Assembly (NCBI GenBank): GCA_963846715.1
Contig: CAWJXA010000001.1
Coordinates: 727,766-791,765 of the forward strand
Direction: 5' to 3'
DNA: 64,000 nucleotides
Origin: Bog-257 sp963846715
Lineage (GTDB): Bacteria; Acidobacteriota; Terriglobia; Terriglobales; Acidobacteriaceae
In this document: in pieces, positions 53,461 to 62,405 of the stretch
Layout: each line of letters starts with the position of its first letter
Position numbering within the stretch: the stretch's first letter is position 1
Translations under genes and position numbers: made by a program
Notes under the pieces: generated by a model
What the model saw: the letters and a program-made list of their open reading frames with translations, nothing else
The model's database searches: none
Told to the model about the DNA's origin: nothing

Positions 53461-53832
53461 ATTGCCTGTTATTGGTATGCCCCGGGATTTGTGTGCAGAA
53501 TCCCCAGAACGCCCGAACCAGTTCGCCCAGCCAAAACCAAAATTACAAGCGCGAGCGCGGCCTCACCGACCAAAATAATTCGAATCTCGTCGATGTAGTG
53601 ATCGGTGGCTATACCGCCACTGCGATCTAGCAAATTCTTTCGGGCGCACTGTTAGGCTGAGGGAACAAAATCAGACTGCCAGCCGTATCTCCCAACAGGA
53701 AATCACAGAACACAGTGAAACGTCTTCCCTCTATTCATTGCAGTTGCTTCACCCACTTGGCTTCTTGGTCAGCCAGCGAAGATAGCCTTACGGTGACACT
53801 TTCGGAGTTCTCTGGCGACCAGGAGCTCCACT
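53461..53832. other. gap upstream of the degraded PstS-like gene
   Basis: On the minus strand an open stretch reads as a hydrophobic segment (VGEAALALVILVLAG) that could be the lost membrane anchor of the PstS-like protein. Otherwise nothing is recognised in these 372 bp. Confidence 0.4.
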
Positions 53833-54658
53833 ATGCGGATGTTCTCTTCTAAAGTCTTAATTAAGGCCCTGCTCCTTGTTGTCGTTCCAACAACGTCCGC
53901 TATCATGCTGGCACAAAGCCCTAAGACTCCAACAGACTCCGGCACGATTTCCGGGGTACGCGAGAGCGGGTTGAGTGTGTACAAAGGCGTACCATTCGCT
54001 GCCCCTCCGGTCGGCGACTTGCGCTGGCGGCCTCCGGTACCTGTCACACCCTGGGCGGGCACGCGTAAGACGGATGCATTTGCCCCAGGGTGTATGCAAA
54101 TTGGTGTGTCGATGCCGGGTGAGACGCTGTCAAACCTAAGTGAGGATTGTCTCTACCTCAACATCTGGACGCCGGCCAAAAGCGCGCATGAGCGCATGCC
54201 GGTGATTGTCTGTATATACGGCGGGGGACATCAATGGGTCGGCCTCGATGCCCCTGTACGGGGGCGACCAACTCGTGCACAAAGGCATGATCGTTGTCAC
54301 CATCGCGTATCGACTCGGTCCCCTCGGCTTTCTTGCGCATCCAGAGCTGACACGCGAGTCACCGCACCACTCCTCCGGCAACTACGGCCTGATGGACCAG
54401 ATTGCCGCTCTCAAATGGATTCAGAAGAACATTGCGGCCTTTGGCGGCGACCCGAAGAATGTAACGATCGCCGGTCAATCCTCCGGAGCAATATCTGTCA
54501 GCATTTTGATGGCATCTCCGCAGGCCAAAGGCTTGTTTCAGCGCGCCATCGGGGGGAGCGGTGGTCTCTTTGAGCCGCTCCAGCTCGCACCAAAGTACCT
54601 GCTGGCCAATGCAGAACGCGATGGCGGCGCGGCGGACGCTTCGCGTGTACAAGTCTGA
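53833..54658 (+). pseudogene. type B carboxylesterase, frameshifted and truncated
   Basis: N-terminal half of an exported carboxylesterase. A signal peptide (KALLLVVVPTTSAIMLAQ) leads to YKGVPFAAPPVGDLRWRPP and the family signature EDCLYLNIWTP. After VCIYGGG the frame is lost and resumes one base later with NGSASMPLYGG, IVVTIAYRLGPLGFL and GQSSGAISVSILM. The nucleophile elbow is G-Q-S-S-G (usually G-E-S-A-G). The shift matches one extra G in a run of five near 54225. The protein stops at about 275 residues of an expected 500, so Glu and His of the triad are missing. It is a true remnant. Confidence 0.78.
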
Positions 54659-54932
54659 TACGCCGGTGAAGTCAGCCCCCCCACATTTCCTCTTGACACC
54701 GCTTCAGGTTCGGGGTAAGTTTAGGGCGCTTTAGTGCCCGCCGTAACCGCCACCCTCGTCTGATGCCCGTTCTGGCGCCCTGAACTGGTATCGGCCGCCA
54801 GACTCTGGCCTATTCAGAAATCGCAACTACACATGGCGACGGATTTGCCTTGCCCGACGTGGTTCGGCATTCTTGTTGCCTCCGTGAACGGAACCAGTCC
54901 GAGGTTCCAACTTGTAGACGAGCCCAATTCGG
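54659..54932. other. gap holding the first copy of the 76-bp repeat
   Basis: No gene is recognised. The segment 54840-54915 is one copy of a direct repeat whose other copy is at 55830-55905. A short open frame through it would encode HGDGFALPDVVRHSCC and stop after QFGW. The PatA-like protease start follows. Confidence 0.5.
54840..54915 (+). repeat. 76-bp direct repeat, upstream copy
   Basis: Identical over 76 bases to 55830-55905, and similar for about 12 bases more (GACGAGCCCA against GAACGAGCCCA). The two copies bracket the PatA-like protease gene. It is not an IS end as far as can be seen. Confidence 0.8.
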
Positions 54933-55780
54933 TTGGTGAAACTGGATCCTCTCATGGAGCGTTCGAGCGGCAGTTCCGAGATCACGATCGGTCTGATTGA
55001 CGGCCCGGTGGCCATCGATCACCCCGATTTAGTCGGCGGACAGATTCGCGTGGCTGGTACAGCCAGTGCGGCCTGCAGTCTGTCCGGCAGCATCGCGTGT
55101 CAGCACGGGACCTTGGTGGCCGGCGTGTTGATGGCGCAGCGTAGCTCGTCGGCCCCGGCAATCTGTCCTGGTTGCATGCTGTTCGTCCGTCCCATCTTTC
55201 CGGAGAACAAATCGGGGAATGGCGATATGCCCACTGCCACGCCGCGGGAACTGGCTGCGGCGATCCAAGAAACCGTCGCAGCGGGCGCGCGCGTGATCAA
55301 CTTGAGCGCTGCTCTCCTCAATCCCGACTCTGCGGGAGTGCGCCAACTTCAGGCAGCCTTGGATTTCGCGGCGGCTCGCAACGTCATCACGGTGGCGGCA
55401 GCAGGCAACCAGGCATCAATCGGCAGCTCGGTGTACGCGTCATCCATGGGGTGATCCCGGTTGCGGGTTGCGATCAGCGCGGGAACCCCATGCCGGAATC
55501 GAATTTTGGCTCCTCCATCGGAAAGCGTGGATTGTGCGCTCCAGCGGAAAATATTACCAGTCTCGGAACGGACGGAAATTCTCGCAGCTTCGGTGGGACC
55601 AGTGCCGCCGCGCCGTTTGTTACGGGAACCATTGCGCTATTGTGGTCGGCGTATCCCGCTGGAACCGCGACCCAGGTCAAGCTCGCATTACTGCAAGCCG
55701 GGGGCGTTCGTCGTGGCACGGTCGTTCCCCCACTGCTGGACGCCAACGCGGCGTACCAGGCGATGGTGGCGGTCCGATGA
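54933..55780 (+). CDS. PatA-like S8 subtilisin protease, frameshifted
   Basis: Cytoplasmic-type subtilase without a signal peptide. EITIGLIDGPVAIDHPDL carries the Asp, and SIACQHGTLVAGVL the His. After the oxyanion region (VITVAAAGNQASIG) the frame breaks near 55446 by loss of one base. It then resumes with VIPVAGCDQRGNPMPESNFG and SFGGTSAAAPFVTGTIALLW, which carries the Ser. The layout (CPGCMLFVRPIF, ATPRELAAAIQETVAAGA, VIPVAGCDxxGxP) resembles the cyanobactin protease PatA more than secreted subtilisins. Total about 280 residues. The GTG 54933 or the ATG at 54954 may start it. The downstream ORF overlaps its stop by 4 bases. Confidence 0.78.
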
Positions 55781-55908
55781 AAAAGGCGAATGGGGTGAAG
55801 AAGCAGCGTGAAAATCTGACGAAGCCCGGCGGATTTGCCTTGCCCGACGTGGTTCGGCATTCTTGTTGCCTCCGTGAACGGAACCAGTCCGAGGTTCCAA
55901 CTTGTTGA
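55777..55908 (+). CDS. small ORF coupled to the PatA-like protease
   Basis: A 43-residue frame whose ATG overlaps the protease stop (ATGA at 55777-55780), so translation is likely coupled. The N-terminus is basic (MKKANGVKKQRENLTKPGG). The rest (ALPDVVRHSCCLRERN, ending VPTC) comes from the 76-bp repeat and has three Cys. After its TGA the same frame continues into the first cysteine-rich protein (RAPIKFPQGEEG). It could be a small substrate peptide, or a gene truncated by the repeat. No homologue is recognised. Confidence 0.5.
   Translation: MKKANGVKKQRENLTKPGGFALPDVVRHSCCLRERNQSEVPTC
55830..55905 (+). repeat. 76-bp direct repeat, downstream copy
   Basis: Second copy of the repeat at 54840-54915. 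It lies across the 3' part of the coupled small ORF and ends 19 bases before homology between the two cysteine-rich genes begins. A recombination here could have removed the start of the first cysteine-rich gene. Confidence 0.8.
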
Positions 55909-55923
55909 ACGAGCCCACTCTTT

Positions 55924-56490
55924 AGGGCGCCCATTAAATTTCCGCAGGGTGAGGAAGGCGATTGTCACGAGACGTGTGGCCCATGTTTGAGTAGTTGCAT
56001 GCAATCGTGCACCAATACATGCTATGGAGATGCACCACCCTACCCTAAGCCTTGCTGCCTTTCGACGGAAACTTGCTGTAGTGGAAAATGCGTTAACACC
56101 ACCTCGGACAAGAACAATTGTGGCGCCTGCGGCCAGGTGTGCAGCGGAGACTTTTGCAGAGACGGCCTCTGCTGGGCTTGCGAGCCGGGACTTACGCAAT
56201 GCGGGGACAAGTGTATCGACACGACGTCAGACAGGGCGAATTGCGGCGCCTGCGGCAAAGTGTGCGGGCACCGAAGTATCTGCTACAACGGCGCTTGCGT
56301 GAAGTGCTCGGAGGGATCTACGCGGTGCGGTAACGAGTGTACCGATTTGACCGGGGACGCGAACAACTGCGGAGCTTGCGGCGTTGGCTGCTCAACTGGA
56401 ATCTGCAGTGGAAGCGTTTGTAGCACGAAGTGCGGGAACGGACATTGTCCGGTAAACAAGGTTTGTCTTTTCGGAGAGTTTTGCATTTAG
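55924..56490 (+). pseudogene. Stig1-like cysteine-rich repeat protein A, N-terminus missing
   Basis: About 188 residues of cysteine-rich sequence. After APIKFPQGEEGDCHETCGPC come four modules of the pattern C-G-x-x-C-x-[DN]-x-x-[ST]-[DS]-x-x-N-C-G-A-C-G-x-x-C, for example NTTSDKNNCGACGQVC and DTTSDRANCGACGKVC. This pattern resembles Stig1-type domains. It ends VCLFGEFCI. Compared with copy B it lacks the first 40 residues and any ATG; the frame opens right after a TGA at 55906. A TTG at 55987 is a poor alternative start. No signal peptide is seen. It probably arose by duplication and then truncation. Confidence 0.65.
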
Positions 56491-56636
56491 TTCCTGGTCG
56501 CCGTGCCCGGAATTTTACACGAGAATTTCGCAGACGTGACCGAGTGCTTTCCGTTCCTGGTGACGAAGCTGTCGCCATACTACGACCGCCAGTACTCCTT
56601 GCAACATTGATGGTTGGAAACTAGGAGGTGAGTGGG

Positions 56637-57289
56637 ATGAACACGCCTGGATTTACGGCCCACAATTCGCTATACCAGTCAAATCGGCACTACGTAGCCG
56701 GCTTGATTTCGAGTTGGATCCCATCTGCCACGGTGGTGCCACTCTTTATAGCGCCCATTAAATTTCCGCAGGGTGAGGGAGGCGATTGTCACGAGACGTG
56801 TGGCCCATGTTTGGGTAATTGCACGAAATCGTGCACCAATACATGCTATGGCGAAGCACCGCCTTACGAAAAGGCATGCTGCGCTTCGACTCAGACCTGC
56901 TGTAGTGGAGAGTGCTTTAACACCACCTCGGACGCAAAGAATTGTGGCGTCTGCGGCAAAGCGTGCCCCGGCGGGTGGTTTTGCGTCGACGGCGTCTGCC
57001 AGCCTTGTAAACCGGGACTTACCCTATGCGATGGCGACTGTGTCAACACGAAGTCGAACGGCGCGAATTGCGGCGCCTGCGGTAAAGAGTGCACGGGCGG
57101 AAGGGAGTGCATCGACGGTCGGTGCAAATGCCCAGGGAATTCTACGTTCTGCGGGGACGTAACAACTGTGGCGCTTGTGGCGTTAGGTGCTCAAGCGGTT
57201 GCTGCTATCACGGCATTTGTGGCGTGTCCTGCGGGTCCGACGGGTGTTGTCCGCCGGGCATGTTGTGCATTTTGGGAAAGTGCATTTAG
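56637..57289 (+). CDS. Stig1-like cysteine-rich repeat protein B with leader-like N-terminus, frameshifted
   Basis: The complete copy. AGGAGG sits 7 bases before ATG 56637. The N-terminus is MNTPGFTAHNSLYQSNRHY, then a short hydrophobic part and FIAPIKFPQGEGGDCHETC. The Cys modules follow (NTTSDAKNCGVCGKAC, NTKSNGANCGACGKEC). Near 57160 a deletion with a frame change occurs. The true continuation NNCGACGVRCSSGCC ends LCILGKCI at 57289, parallel to copy A; the original frame runs on to 57359 without Cys modules. The N-terminal PGFTAxxSLY block is not a Sec signal. It looks like a leader, and it follows a PatA-like protease. Confidence 0.68.
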
Positions 57290-57385
57290 TTCCTGGTTGC
57301 CGTTCCCGGGATTTTACACGTGCATTTCGCCGAAATTTTGCCTTGACGGGTTGCACTAGGCTCAAAGCCGAGGCACTTGGCCGTG

Positions 57386-57477
57386 TAACGCTAGGGCCTT
57401 ATCGGAAGTGCCCCGGCGCGAAAAGGCGAAGCCGAGCGCCTCAGCCTAATGCCGGGGCGCTTTCGATAAGGGCGTTA
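57386..57477. repeat. long imperfect hairpin, attC-like
   Basis: TAACGC (57386) pairs with GCGTTA (57472-57477). CCTTATCG (57397-57404) pairs with CGATAAGG (57464-57471), and GCCCCGGC (57410-57417) with GCCGGGGC (57451-57458). An unpaired spacer lies between the outer and second stems on the left, with single mismatches further in. TAAC at the start and GGGCGTTAGA at the end are the ends expected of integron attC sites. It lies 97 bases past the Cys-rich gene and upstream of an IS91 element, so an IS91 end structure is the alternative. The rest of 57290-57726 shows nothing. Confidence 0.45.
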
Positions 57478-57726
57478 GAAGGAAGCCGCTGGCACCAGGG
57501 GTGCGTGGGCCCTCAGGTTATGGGTTTTGAATGTTGGTGAAAGCGTCGAAGGCGGGTAGAAGGGTTGGTTGGTTCAGGCGAATCCGGCCGAGCCGATTGG
57601 GAGCAAAGCGGATATGGCGTGTTGAGACCCTCCCCTGACGGTTGAAACGAGAGTTCTGGCCTGCCAAGGCACACGTATCGTACGCACGCCGAAGCGCGCA
57701 TGCTTCTCGTCAAAGGGATCACCTGA

Positions 57727-58905
57727 TTAGGAGCTATCAAGGATATAGACCTGGTGTCCTTGTTCTTGCTGCATGTGGGCGGCGGTAAGCAACTCCACAA
57801 CGCGCATGGGGCTACCGCAGATCGGACACTGCCAGACCGCGGCTGCATCGGTTTTCGCTTCAGCCGGTGGAGGTGCGACCGCTAGCAACCTCCGGCAAAG
57901 CGGCAGCAACTCCCGGCGGCGGCGATTAGCGAGCCAGCCAAAGTAGCGGATGCGTGGAAGACCCTTGGGCAGAACATGCTGTAAGAACCGACGCAGGAAC
58001 TCTTCTAAGGTCAGAGTCATGGCACGAGACGTACTGTGATGCGCGTAGTCCTTCCAACGAAAGGTGACACGATCGCCATCCACCGAGAGGAGGCGATGAT
58101 TCGAGATGGCCACTCGATGGGTATAGCGGGCTAGGTACTGAAGCACGTGCTCTGGTCCGCCAAAGGGAGCCTTGGCATAAACGACCCAGTCTTCCCGAAA
58201 CAGAGTGCGCAAGAAGGCTGCGAATGCCTTTTCATTCGCCAGCGACTGACACGGGCCAAAGAAGACAAGTTGCTTCCTCTGAAAAGCCCGCCGTAATCCA
58301 GCCACGAACTTGCCCCGAAAGACGCGGCTGAGTACTCTCACCGGTAAAAAGAAGCGGGGTGCCGAGCGGATCCACCGCGAGTGGTCAGGCGACAGTCCAC
58401 CACCTGGCACGACACAGTGGACGTGCGGGTGTCGCTGCAGAGTCTGTCCCCAGGTATGCAGAATGCTGAGAAAACCGATCTCGGCACCGAGGCGGGCCGG
58501 ATCGGCTGCAACTTCCAGTAGCGTTGCGGCACTGGTGTCGAACAAGAGTCCGAACAGATACCTCTTGTTTTGCCAGATCAACGGGACCAGCGCGTGCGGC
58601 ACGCTGAAGACCAGGTGAAAGTAGCAAACCGGCAACAGTTCCTGTCGCCGGGCGCACAACCACTTCTCCCTGGCATTGGTCTGGCACTTCGGACAGTGCC
58701 GGTTTCGGCAGGAGTTGTAAGAGATGGCCTGATGCCCACAGCGAACGCATTGATCGCGATGCCCGCCGAGTGCGGCCGTGCGACAACGCGCGATTGCGCG
58801 AAGCACTTTGAGCTGGGTCCAGGTGAGTGAATCGCAATAACGTTCGAAGAACTTGTTGCCTGCCCTGTGGATGATATCGGCCACCTCCCAGGGTGGTCGT
58901 GTCAT
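57727..58905 (-). CDS. tnpA: IS91-family HUH transposase
   Basis: Rolling-circle transposase of 392 residues, full length. The N-terminal zinc finger is CVRCGHQAISYNSCRNRHCP followed by KCQ. HVHCVVPGGGLSPD carries the HUH metal motif, and QYLARYTHRVAISNHRL the Y-x-x-x-Y tyrosines. YLARYTHR with FRWKDYA are family landmarks. Its start overlaps the upstream recombinase stop by 4 bases. No frameshift is visible, so this gene could be active. Confidence 0.93.
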   Translation of the reverse strand: MTRPPWEVADIIHRAGNKFFERYCDSLTWTQLKVLRAIARCRTAALGGHRDQCVRCGHQAISYNSCRNRHCPKCQTNAREKWLCARRQELLPVCYFHLVFSVPHALVPLIWQNKRYLFGLLFDTSAATLLEVAADPARLGAEIGFLSILHTWGQTLQRHPHVHCVVPGGGLSPDHSRWIRSAPRFFLPVRVLSRVFRGKFVAGLRRAFQRKQLVFFGPCQSLANEKAFAAFLRTLFREDWVVYAKAPFGGPEHVLQYLARYTHRVAISNHRLLSVDGDRVTFRWKDYAHHSTSRAMTLTLEEFLRRFLQHVLPKGLPRIRYFGWLANRRRRELLPLCRRLLAVAPPPAEAKTDAAAVWQCPICGSPMRVVELLTAAHMQQEQGHQVYILDSS

Positions 58906-59799
58906 TCCGGATAGTCCTCCGGCCGCATTCGCGAAAAGCGTTGGCTAGTGACGGTGATCTGGTCCAGCGGATTCGGTGCGGCGTGCAAGTGGCGCTGCGA
59001 CATGTGGAGATACCGAGTGGTATGTTCCAGGTGCGCATGGCCCATCAGAAGCTGGATCGTCCGCAGGTCAGTTCCTGATTCCAGCAGGGTTGTCGCGAAG
59101 CTGTGGCGGAGTGTATGTGCGCCAATCCTCTTCTTGATTCCGGCGCGCTTGGCGGCTTCGCTGCAGATGTACCAGATCGTGTGATCGGAGATTGGCTGCT
59201 CGATCCCGCGATGCCCTTCCGTGCTGGGAAACAGATAATCCTGGGGCCGCTTCCATCGCCAGTACTCACGCAAAGCTTCGAGCAGCTTAGTTGTCATGGG
59301 CACATCACGATCTCGGCAGCCTTTGCCCTGACGAACATGGATAACCATCCGTTGGCTGTCCACGTCGTTCACCTTGAGCAGGGATGCCTCTGTGCGACGA
59401 ATGCCCGTAGCATAGAGAACCATGAGGATGGTGCGATGCATCAGGTTGGGAGCAGCCTGGATCATGCGGCTGACTTCTTCAGGACTCAGCACGACCGGCA
59501 GCTTCAGGGGAGTCTTGGGAAAGATCAGGTCGTCGTAGGCGATGTCCCGCCGCTTCAGTGTCTTCCTGTAGAGAAAACGCAGCGCCGACATGCGTCCTTC
59601 GACCGTGCCGGGGGCAAGCTTCTTATCGCGGAGTAAGTAGGTTTCAAACTGACGGATCTCGTTACCGCCCAAGTCGTTCCGGCGATTTTCCGAAGTAATC
59701 CGCGAACTGTTTGATGGCGAGAATGTAGCCGCGAGTCGTAGCTGGCGAGTAGTTACGACGCTGGAGTTCGTCCAGCACGCGTTGGCGAAGTGAGGTCAC
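58902..59799 (-). CDS. XerD-like tyrosine recombinase of the IS91 element, frameshifted
   Basis: A GTG at 59799 follows AAAGGAG and opens with LRQRVLDELQRRNYSPATTR, the core-binding domain. After KSPERLG the frame is broken near 59670 by one extra base. The 256-residue remainder starts GGNEIRQFETYLL. The catalytic set is complete: ATGIRRTEASLL (Arg), AHTLRHSFATTLL (H-x-x-R) and MGHAHLEHTTRYLHM (His and Tyr). Joined, it is about 298 residues, the usual size. The overlap with tnpA (ATGA) implies coupling. The shift may be a read error or programmed, and a single base cannot decide. Confidence 0.85.
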
Positions 59800-59953
59800 A
59801 GGAATCTCCTTTCTCTGTGATCCACACTATGTCACCTACTCAACAATGTTGGCTTCGCCATACGCGGTAGTGCCCCCGCGCCAGCGGGTTAGTTCTAACG
59901 CCCAAATCGGTGATTGAAGAGCGCGCCTAATCGAACAAAACACGTCAAAAGAA

Positions 59954-60406
59954 GTGAGCACGACCAGGACAAGTAGATTTAGCAAACCGAGGCCTACTGC
60001 AAAGCCGACACCCTCCGAAAACGGTTGGAGCACCGCTTTGCGACCAGCAGGCGATCGGCGTGCAATAGCGTTCCGGTGTGAAAGGCGGAACTCGGAAGAG
60101 ACCGTCTACGATATGCGCAACGGCAAGCCTGTCAACAACAGTTACGCGGACTACCTGGTGCCGGTGAATGCGGATATTCCGGAGATCGACGTTGTTTTCC
60201 TCGATTACCCGGATAAGATCATGAGCCAATACGGCGCGTGTGGCGTGGGCGAAATCGGGCTGACGGGATGTGCATCGGCGCTGACCATGGCAAACTACCA
60301 CGCGACCGGAGTGCGGGTGCGTGAGTTGCCAATTCGAATCGAGAAGTTATGGTTTGACGGCTTTCTTCTGACATACCGCCGTTACGGTCGCTGGGGCAGT
60401 AGTTAA
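59954..60406 (+). pseudogene. xanthine dehydrogenase molybdenum subunit, C-terminal remnant
   Basis: The last about 75 residues of a YagR/XdhA-type molybdopterin subunit. NSYADYLVPVNADIPEIDVV, then FLDYPDKIMSQYGACGVGEI, TGCASALTMANYHATG and ELPIRIEKLW are its closing motifs, recognisable from about 60110. The Glu of GVGEIG is the conserved active-site Glu of the family. Everything upstream is missing, and the sequence before 60110 does not match. The tail FDGFLLTYRRYG after the natural end is extra. Left of it lies the IS91 element. Confidence 0.7.
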
Positions 60407-60452
60407 AGCACCCAAGGTGCTGCGTCCCAAACCGAGATTATCGAGGCGCCCC

Positions 60453-60837
60453 TTATAGGGCCAGACGACAAAGAATTGCTAGAGGGTGTTTCAAAAACAT
60501 TTCCTGAGTGTGATCCAGAAGCAGGCGAGGTAGAAGAATGCCGCGAAAGGAACCAGGACGGCCCGCTACCCATTTGACCATGCCACCATTGCCCGATTCC
60601 TCGGGATCGGCAATTGGCTGATATCGAAAGTCAGGGTGAGTAGCCGTGATGGCGCCCGCGACGTGATCGATCTCGTCGCGTCCACGATGGGCGCCGCTTT
60701 TGGGGTCGTAGAAAACGCTATCCTCGGTGAAGATCTCGTCGATAGCAGCGCGTCGCCGCATGGGGTCGTTTTCACCGAAGACATCGCGAAGATTTCGGAT
60801 CAGTAAGTTCGATACGCTGTAAGACTTGGCTCGTCAC
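60453..60837 (-). pseudogene. SnoaL/NTF2-like protein, frameshifted and C-truncated
   Basis: Reading the minus strand from a GTG at 60837 (GAGG upstream) gives TSQVLQRIELT. After a one-base shift come NLRDVFGENDPMRRRAAIDE, FYDPKSGAHRGRDEIDHVAG and THPDFRYQPIADPEESGNGG. These are typical of small NTF2-fold SnoaL proteins. After KWVAGRPG the family sequence stops and an unrelated tail runs to 60453. Function in intact relatives is mostly unknown (polyketide cyclase-like or ligand binding). Confidence 0.65.
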
Positions 60838-61166
60838 TCCTCAATTCTTTACCAGACCGCGAATAGTCGTCCGACGGGTGGTCATCACTCTTACCACTGA
60901 CGATTCTTAGGTCCTTCGTCCCGAACCGAGAGGCAATTCCGGAGATTCATTTGCTCGGCGCATCCGGCAGCGCAGCGATCAGGGACATGACAGCAGAACG
61001 TCTTTCCATATCACCCCGGAAGACAGGCAAGCGCCTCCACGCTATCTGCAAGTCCGGGCTCTGGCCAAGGGAGGTCAAGGCAGCCCACTTCAAGCCCGCG
61101 GTATATTGGGATTCGACCGTTAGCAAATTCGGTTGCCGGCGGTCTCGCCGTCATGGGAGAGACGTC
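60838..61166. other. gap upstream of the second multicopper oxidase
   Basis: 329 bp without a recognisable gene. The frame of the oxidase stays open back to 60951 but lacks family sequence before ATG 61167. Confidence 0.4.
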
Positions 61167-62389
61167 ATGAGAGGCGGAGTTGTAGTATTCGGCGCTTTGC
61201 TGCTGTTCATCCTGGTTTTCGGGCATACTGGCCTAGCCGCAGATCCTGCTGAAGTGCGTGGCCCAATTGACTTGATCGCGGCTTATGACTCAGGGGCCGG
61301 ACGAAACGCCTTCTTCTTCAATGGCAAGCCGGTGCCACCAACCGTTCGTGCGCTGCCTGGTGATGTAATCGATCTGACCTTCCTCAACAATCTGCCAGCG
61401 CCCTCATCTGAGAAATGCGCACTCGGGCTGTGTGCCAATCACAGTAACCTGCACTTCCACGGGCTGCACGTTTCGCCAAACAGCCCGCAACACGACGTTG
61501 ACGATAACGGCGATGCCGGGAGAAAGCCTGAGGTATCACGTCGAAATACCGTCCTATGCCCCGCCGGGGGGTTGTATTGGTACCACACGCACCCGCACGG
61601 TGAGAGTGCGCGACAGGACCTGGATGGCATGTCAGGAGCGATCGTGATTGATGGCATCGACCGCTATTACCCCGTGCTCCGAAACATGCGGGAATGCGTG
61701 CTGGTGTTGCGCGATCGAGATCTGACATCCGAGAACGTCGAGGCTCGCAGCCGGTTGTTACACCAAGTTGAGGTTGCCGCTGAGCACTGCGGAACTTCAA
61801 GCGGTAACACACCTGAGCGCATTTTCACCGTGAACGGAGAAGTTCGGCCGCAGCTCCCTATCCGTCCTGGCGAGCGCCAGTTTTGGCGCATTGTGAATAC
61901 CTCTCCGGATCGATATGCGGACATTCAAATCGACAGACAACAGTTAGAGATTGTCGCTCTCGATGGAATGCCGCTCTCCTATCACGACCGGACAATGCAC
62001 ACACGAAAAGTTGATCACCTCCTGCTGGCTCCCGCGGGTCGGCTCGAAGCCATCGTTACGGACCCGCAGCGGGAACAACGAAATTGAGCACGCAGTGTGT
62101 GGATACCGGCATTGACGGGGACCTGAATCCCGCGATGGTAATCGCGGATCTCGTACCCAAGTCCGCGCCGAAGGAGCGCTCACATAGGGTTCCCAGAACA
62201 AAGGGAGCTCCTGTCTACCGCGAATTCGCGTCGGCTCAAATACAGAGAACGGAAGGGGGTAAGCCTGATTTCATAGCCTCATTCACTGAAGATAAGAATG
62301 GCTTCTATATAAACGAGAAGAAATTTTCGATGGGCTCGGACCTGACTTTCAGCAAAGCACCAGCGACAGATGTACTTGATTTTACGTGA
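61167..62389 (+). pseudogene. second multicopper oxidase, multiply frameshifted and truncated
   Basis: A signal peptide (VVVFGALLLFILVFGHTGLA) leads to VRALPGDVIDLTFLNNLP and the first copper motif LHFHGLHVSP. Then the frame shifts for about 20 codons (AMPGESLRYHVEIPSYAPPG in another frame) and returns at GLYWYHTHPHGES, the second copper motif. A further one-base loss near 62084 moves the rest to CVDTGIDGDLNPAMVIADLV. The gene ends before the third and fourth copper motifs, so no type 1 site remains. At least three indels are needed. It is less related to the intact oxidase at 36965 than to laccase-like periplasmic oxidases. Confidence 0.75.
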
Positions 62390-62405
62390 CAGAGGGGCAC
62401 TCCAG

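Larger units (their letters stand above)
57727..59799 (-). mobile_element. IS91-family element with recombinase and transposase
   Basis: Two overlapping minus-strand genes form the element: a tyrosine recombinase, then a rolling-circle transposase. The same pair is known from a subgroup of IS91-like elements. The ends were not located. IS91 ends are not simple inverted repeats, so they need comparison with other copies. The coordinates given cover only the genes. Flanks on both sides are gene fragments, consistent with insertion into, or rearrangement of, a decaying region. Confidence 0.8.
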
